41,902 nt of DNA from Actinophytocola sp. GTDB taxonomy: Bacteria; Actinomycetota; Actinomycetes; Mycobacteriales; Pseudonocardiaceae. Of this stretch, positions 39,391-41,902 are shown piece by piece. Location: the NCBI GenBank assembly GCA_009377395.1, contig WHUB01000034.1:1-41902 (forward strand), in the 5' to 3' direction. Each line of letters starts with the position of its first letter. The stretch's first letter is position 1. A model generated the notes under the pieces. It searched no databases. It worked only from the letters and a program-made list of their open reading frames with translations, and was not told the origin of the DNA. The position numbers were made by a program, and so were the translations under genes.

Positions 39391-41669
39391 CGGCTTGCTC
39401 CTACCAGCATTCGGTCATCGGGGGTGTCATGGTCGGCCGGCGCGGCATCGGCCCGCTCGGTTCGGACGGACAGCCAGACGACGAACGCCGCGGCCAGCAC
39501 CGAGAGGCCGACCGTGCCCGCCAGCAGTGCGCCGAAGGCCCGGATGATCGCGAGTTGGGAGAGCACGAGCACGCCGTACCCGGTCGCCGAGGCCGCCGCG
39601 GCGAGCAGCACCGCGCGCCGCAGGCCCGCCGCTCGCCGTCGGACGGCCTCGGCGAGCACCACGGTGAACTCGCAGGCCACGGCCGCCGTCAGCGAGCCGA
39701 CCGCGGCGGTCACCGGGTTGAGGTCTATCCCGGTCAACCGCATGAGCAGCAACGCGAGCCCGGTCGTGAGCACGGCGGCGGCTCCGGCGCGCACCGCATC
39801 GCCGCGCCTGCGCAACCCGATCGCGAGCACGGCTACGGCGGCGAGGATGCCGAACCCCGCGGTGACGTACCGGCTCTGCGAGATCGCCTCGTAGCCGGAG
39901 ACCGCGACCATCGGCAGCCCGGTGATGCGGACGTCGACGCCGTCCGGTGGCGGGGGCAGCACGCGGTGCAGGTCGTCGCGCAGCCGGGCAAGCTCCTCGG
40001 CGTCATCGAGCTCGACCCCGAACGAGAGCATCGTCATGTGCTGGTCGTCGCGGATCACGCTGCTGGTGAGATAGCGGGGAACCAGCCGCAGCCCGGCCTG
40101 CAACTGGTCCGGTGTCGGGTTGGCGCCCAGGAACCGCAGCAGCATCGGTGGTGACAGCACCGGCCGCAGCTCGTCGCCGTGCGCGGCGATGACGGCGTTC
40201 TGCGCCGACCGCATCCAGTCGAGCGTCTGCCTGGTCACGGTGTCCTTGCCGGTCAGGCTGATCGCGACCTCGCCGGAGGAGTCCATGACGTCCTCGACGT
40301 GGCGCGCGTCGTGCAGCACCGGGAGGTCGGCCGCGAGGCCCTGGAAGTCGGCCCTCAGCGGCAGGCCGGGCAACATGGCCCAGCCCGAGGCGGCGACGAG
40401 CACGGCGGCGCCACCCGCCGCGACCCGCACCCGCGCGGACGGCGGGCGCGCCAGCGGTGCCGCGCTCGTGACGGCAGGTGGCGCGGGTGGCACGAACCAC
40501 CTGGCCACCACCAGTCCGACCGCGAGTGAGACCAGGATGCCGGTCGCCAGCGTGGCGCCCAGCTCGGCGACGACCGGTATCGGCGTCACCGCGAGAGCGG
40601 CGAAGCTGGCCGCCGTGGCGGCCGCGACGGTGACGACGACGCGGGTGTCGAGCCGCTGGTTCAGGAACGTCATGAAGTCACTGCCGACGCCGAGCAGCAC
40701 CGGCAGGAACGCGACGACACCGAGCGAGACCGGCATGCCGGTCCAGCCGAACAGGCCCAGCGTGAGCGCCGTGCCGATGGCGGTGGTGACCAGCGGCAGC
40801 ATGCGTCTGCGCAGGGTCGTCCAGCGCACCAGCAGGAACCAGGCGCCGACGGCGAGCAGGGCGACCCCGCCGAGCAGCGGCACCTCGTGCCGGGCCTGCT
40901 CACCGAGTGCCGCGACGACGGTGGGGATGCCGGAGATGGTGACGCGCTTCGCGTCCAGGTTCGCCGCGCCGACCGTGCGGTGGACCGCGCCGACCAGCCG
41001 CTCGGTCGCCTGCTGGTCCATGTCCTGGTGCGGCCGCACCAAGATCGCGACCGAGTCGTCGGACGGGACGACGAAATGCCACTGTGGCTTCGGCGCGCCG
41101 CCCGGTCCGTAGACGACGGTGCGGACGAACTTCTCGTTGTACAGCGTCGGTAACCCGGCGGGCAGACCCTGCTGCAACAGCCCGGCGTAGCGGCGGTCGA
41201 AGTCCGCGGTGGCGGCCCGTCCGGCGGCTCGCACCTCGGCGGGGGACTGGCCCTGCGCTCGCGCCCGCTGTTCCGCCTTGGCTCGCAGCCCGTCCCGGTA
41301 GCCGGTGAGCTCGGCGAACAGCGTCTGCGTCTGGCCCGCGATCTGGTTCAGCACGGTGGCAGGTCCGTACACCGACGCCACGTCCGGCAGCGTCGACAGC
41401 TCACCTTCCAGCCGCAGCAGGGCGGGCAGCCGATCGCCGGCGAGCTGCTGCCCCGGCTTGTCCGACTCGACCAGCACCACGATCGGGTCGCCACCGAAGG
41501 AGGCCGCGACGTCGTCGGTGGCCCGGGCCACCGGATCGCCCGCCGGCACGAAGGAGTCCACCCCGGTGCGGACGTCGAGCCGCGCGATCCCCGCGACCGC
41601 GCCGCCGAGCACCGCGGCGAGCAGCGTGACGCCGAGCGCCACCCGCGCGAACGACTGTCTGCCCGTCAT
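39387..41669 (-). CDS. MMPL/RND-superfamily transporter
   Basis: The protein is 760 aa, with two copies of the RND pattern: one N-terminal helix, an extracytoplasmic loop, then five helices, repeated. The first half has VALGVTLLAAVLGGAVAGIA, then a 200-residue loop, and VPLLGGVALLAVGAWFLLV, LGVVAFLPVLLGVGSDFMTF. The second has VAAGGAAVLVAASGWAML, a loop, and helices ending FGALLAGTVGLSVLAAAFVVW. Such proteins export lipids or hydrophobic compounds across actinobacterial membranes, or flip them, using the proton gradient. The GSDF sequence in helix 4 region is consistent with the proton-relay Asp of the family. Its start overlaps the stop of the upstream Mce-like gene and its stop overlaps the parvulin start. 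Confidence 0.93.
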   Translation of the reverse strand: MTGRQSFARVALGVTLLAAVLGGAVAGIARLDVRTGVDSFVPAGDPVARATDDVAASFGGDPIVVLVESDKPGQQLAGDRLPALLRLEGELSTLPDVASVYGPATVLNQIAGQTQTLFAELTGYRDGLRAKAEQRARAQGQSPAEVRAAGRAATADFDRRYAGLLQQGLPAGLPTLYNEKFVRTVVYGPGGAPKPQWHFVVPSDDSVAILVRPHQDMDQQATERLVGAVHRTVGAANLDAKRVTISGIPTVVAALGEQARHEVPLLGGVALLAVGAWFLLVRWTTLRRRMLPLVTTAIGTALTLGLFGWTGMPVSLGVVAFLPVLLGVGSDFMTFLNQRLDTRVVVTVAAATAASFAALAVTPIPVVAELGATLATGILVSLAVGLVVARWFVPPAPPAVTSAAPLARPPSARVRVAAGGAAVLVAASGWAMLPGLPLRADFQGLAADLPVLHDARHVEDVMDSSGEVAISLTGKDTVTRQTLDWMRSAQNAVIAAHGDELRPVLSPPMLLRFLGANPTPDQLQAGLRLVPRYLTSSVIRDDQHMTMLSFGVELDDAEELARLRDDLHRVLPPPPDGVDVRITGLPMVAVSGYEAISQSRYVTAGFGILAAVAVLAIGLRRRGDAVRAGAAAVLTTGLALLLMRLTGIDLNPVTAAVGSLTAAVACEFTVVLAEAVRRRAAGLRRAVLLAAAASATGYGVLVLSQLAIIRAFGALLAGTVGLSVLAAAFVVWLSVRTERADAAPADHDTPDDRMLVGASR

Positions 41670-41902
41670 CGTGGCTGTTCCTCCTCCTCGACCCGGGGGT
41701 ACTCACCGTGGAAGTTCTCCGGGTGGGAGGCACCGCCCGGATCCGGGTACGGGTTGTACTTGCGCAGTGGCCCGCTCTGGGTGAACACCGACGAGCTCAT
41801 CGACTTCTCGTTCAGCATCGGCATGACCCGGCCGATGTAGCCGTTGGCGTCGTGGCCGCTGAGGTAGGCGGAGAAGTTGGTGAAGAGCGCCGCGACGTCG
41901 TG
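41666..41902 (-). CDS. C-terminus of a probable Mce/MlaD-family protein (runs off window)
   Basis: Only the last 78 residues are visible. They begin HDVAALFTNFSAYLSG and include GPLRKYNPYPDPGGAS and GEYPRVEEEEQPR before the TGA. A PLR.YNPYP.PGG tail is common at the ends of actinobacterial Mce proteins, the lipid-binding parts of Mce transporters, but the fragment is too short to be sure. Its stop overlaps the transporter ATG (ATGA, 41666-41669). More mce genes would be expected just outside the window. Confidence 0.5.
   Translation of the reverse strand, partial: HDVAALFTNFSAYLSGHDANGYIGRVMPMLNEKSMSSSVFTQSGPLRKYNPYPDPGGASHPENFHGEYPRVEEEEQPR

Overview
This is a high-GC actinobacterial window. 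Two Lsr2 nucleoid proteins, a PASTA-domain Ser/Thr kinase, a mycosin-like protease, a DUF222/HNH endonuclease, PucR and IclR regulators and a probable Mce gene point to Actinomycetota, most likely Pseudonocardiales. That placement is inference from gene content, not a taxonomic assignment. No rRNA, tRNA, CRISPR array or complete mobile element was recognised.

Layout. (1) 1-1133: the end of an IS3-family element lies against the 3' remnant of an IS5-family transposase. (2) 1.6-4.7 kb: two unrecognised proteins, a GNAT-like protein and two small XRE regulators. (3) 4.7-12 kb: a regulator-dense region that appears centred on aromatic amino acids. It holds an XRE regulator overlapping a damaged cobalamin-type radical SAM gene (possibly TsrM-like), an AraC regulator, a tryptophanase-family lyase divergent from an IclR regulator, a small unknown protein with a paralogue 11 kb away, and a CBS-linked nucleotidyltransferase. 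(4) 12.1-19.3 kb: a large XRE-winged helix-degenerate nucleotidyltransferase-HEPN fusion, a primase-like protein, a secreted subtilase, a solitary mycosin-like protease with a membrane partner, and an anchored surface protein. (5) 19.5-24.1 kb: two Lsr2 paralogues bracket a DUF1918 protein, a zincin-like protein, the second copy of the small unknown family, a shortened FAD oxidase and a FAH-family hydrolase. (6) 24.4-26.5 kb: a PknB-like kinase closed by a strong hairpin terminator. (7) 26.6-33.5 kb: a catabolic-looking unit with two tandem PucR regulators, two coupled SDR dehydrogenases, an acyl-CoA ligase and a saccharopine-dehydrogenase-like reductase, with a nested dyad in the divergent promoter. 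(8) 33.6-38 kb: a DUF222/HNH endonuclease, a 21-bp tandem repeat and a MalT-like LuxR regulator. (9) 38-41.9 kb: a leftward envelope operon (probable Mce protein, MMPL/RND transporter, parvulin, 48-aa ORF, 71-aa membrane protein) in which every junction is an ATGA overlap.

The most promising points are these. The radical SAM/tryptophanase region combines a TsrM-like enzyme that has lost most of its cobalamin domain with a tryptophanase whose indole-contacting His is replaced by Gln. The 12.1-kb regulator seems to have absorbed both halves of an MNT/HEPN module with both active sites lost. The other two are the duplicated MRFAM-type small family and the fully ATGA-coupled envelope operon with its hidden 48-aa gene. 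Functional links between neighbours are inferred from position and overlap only.
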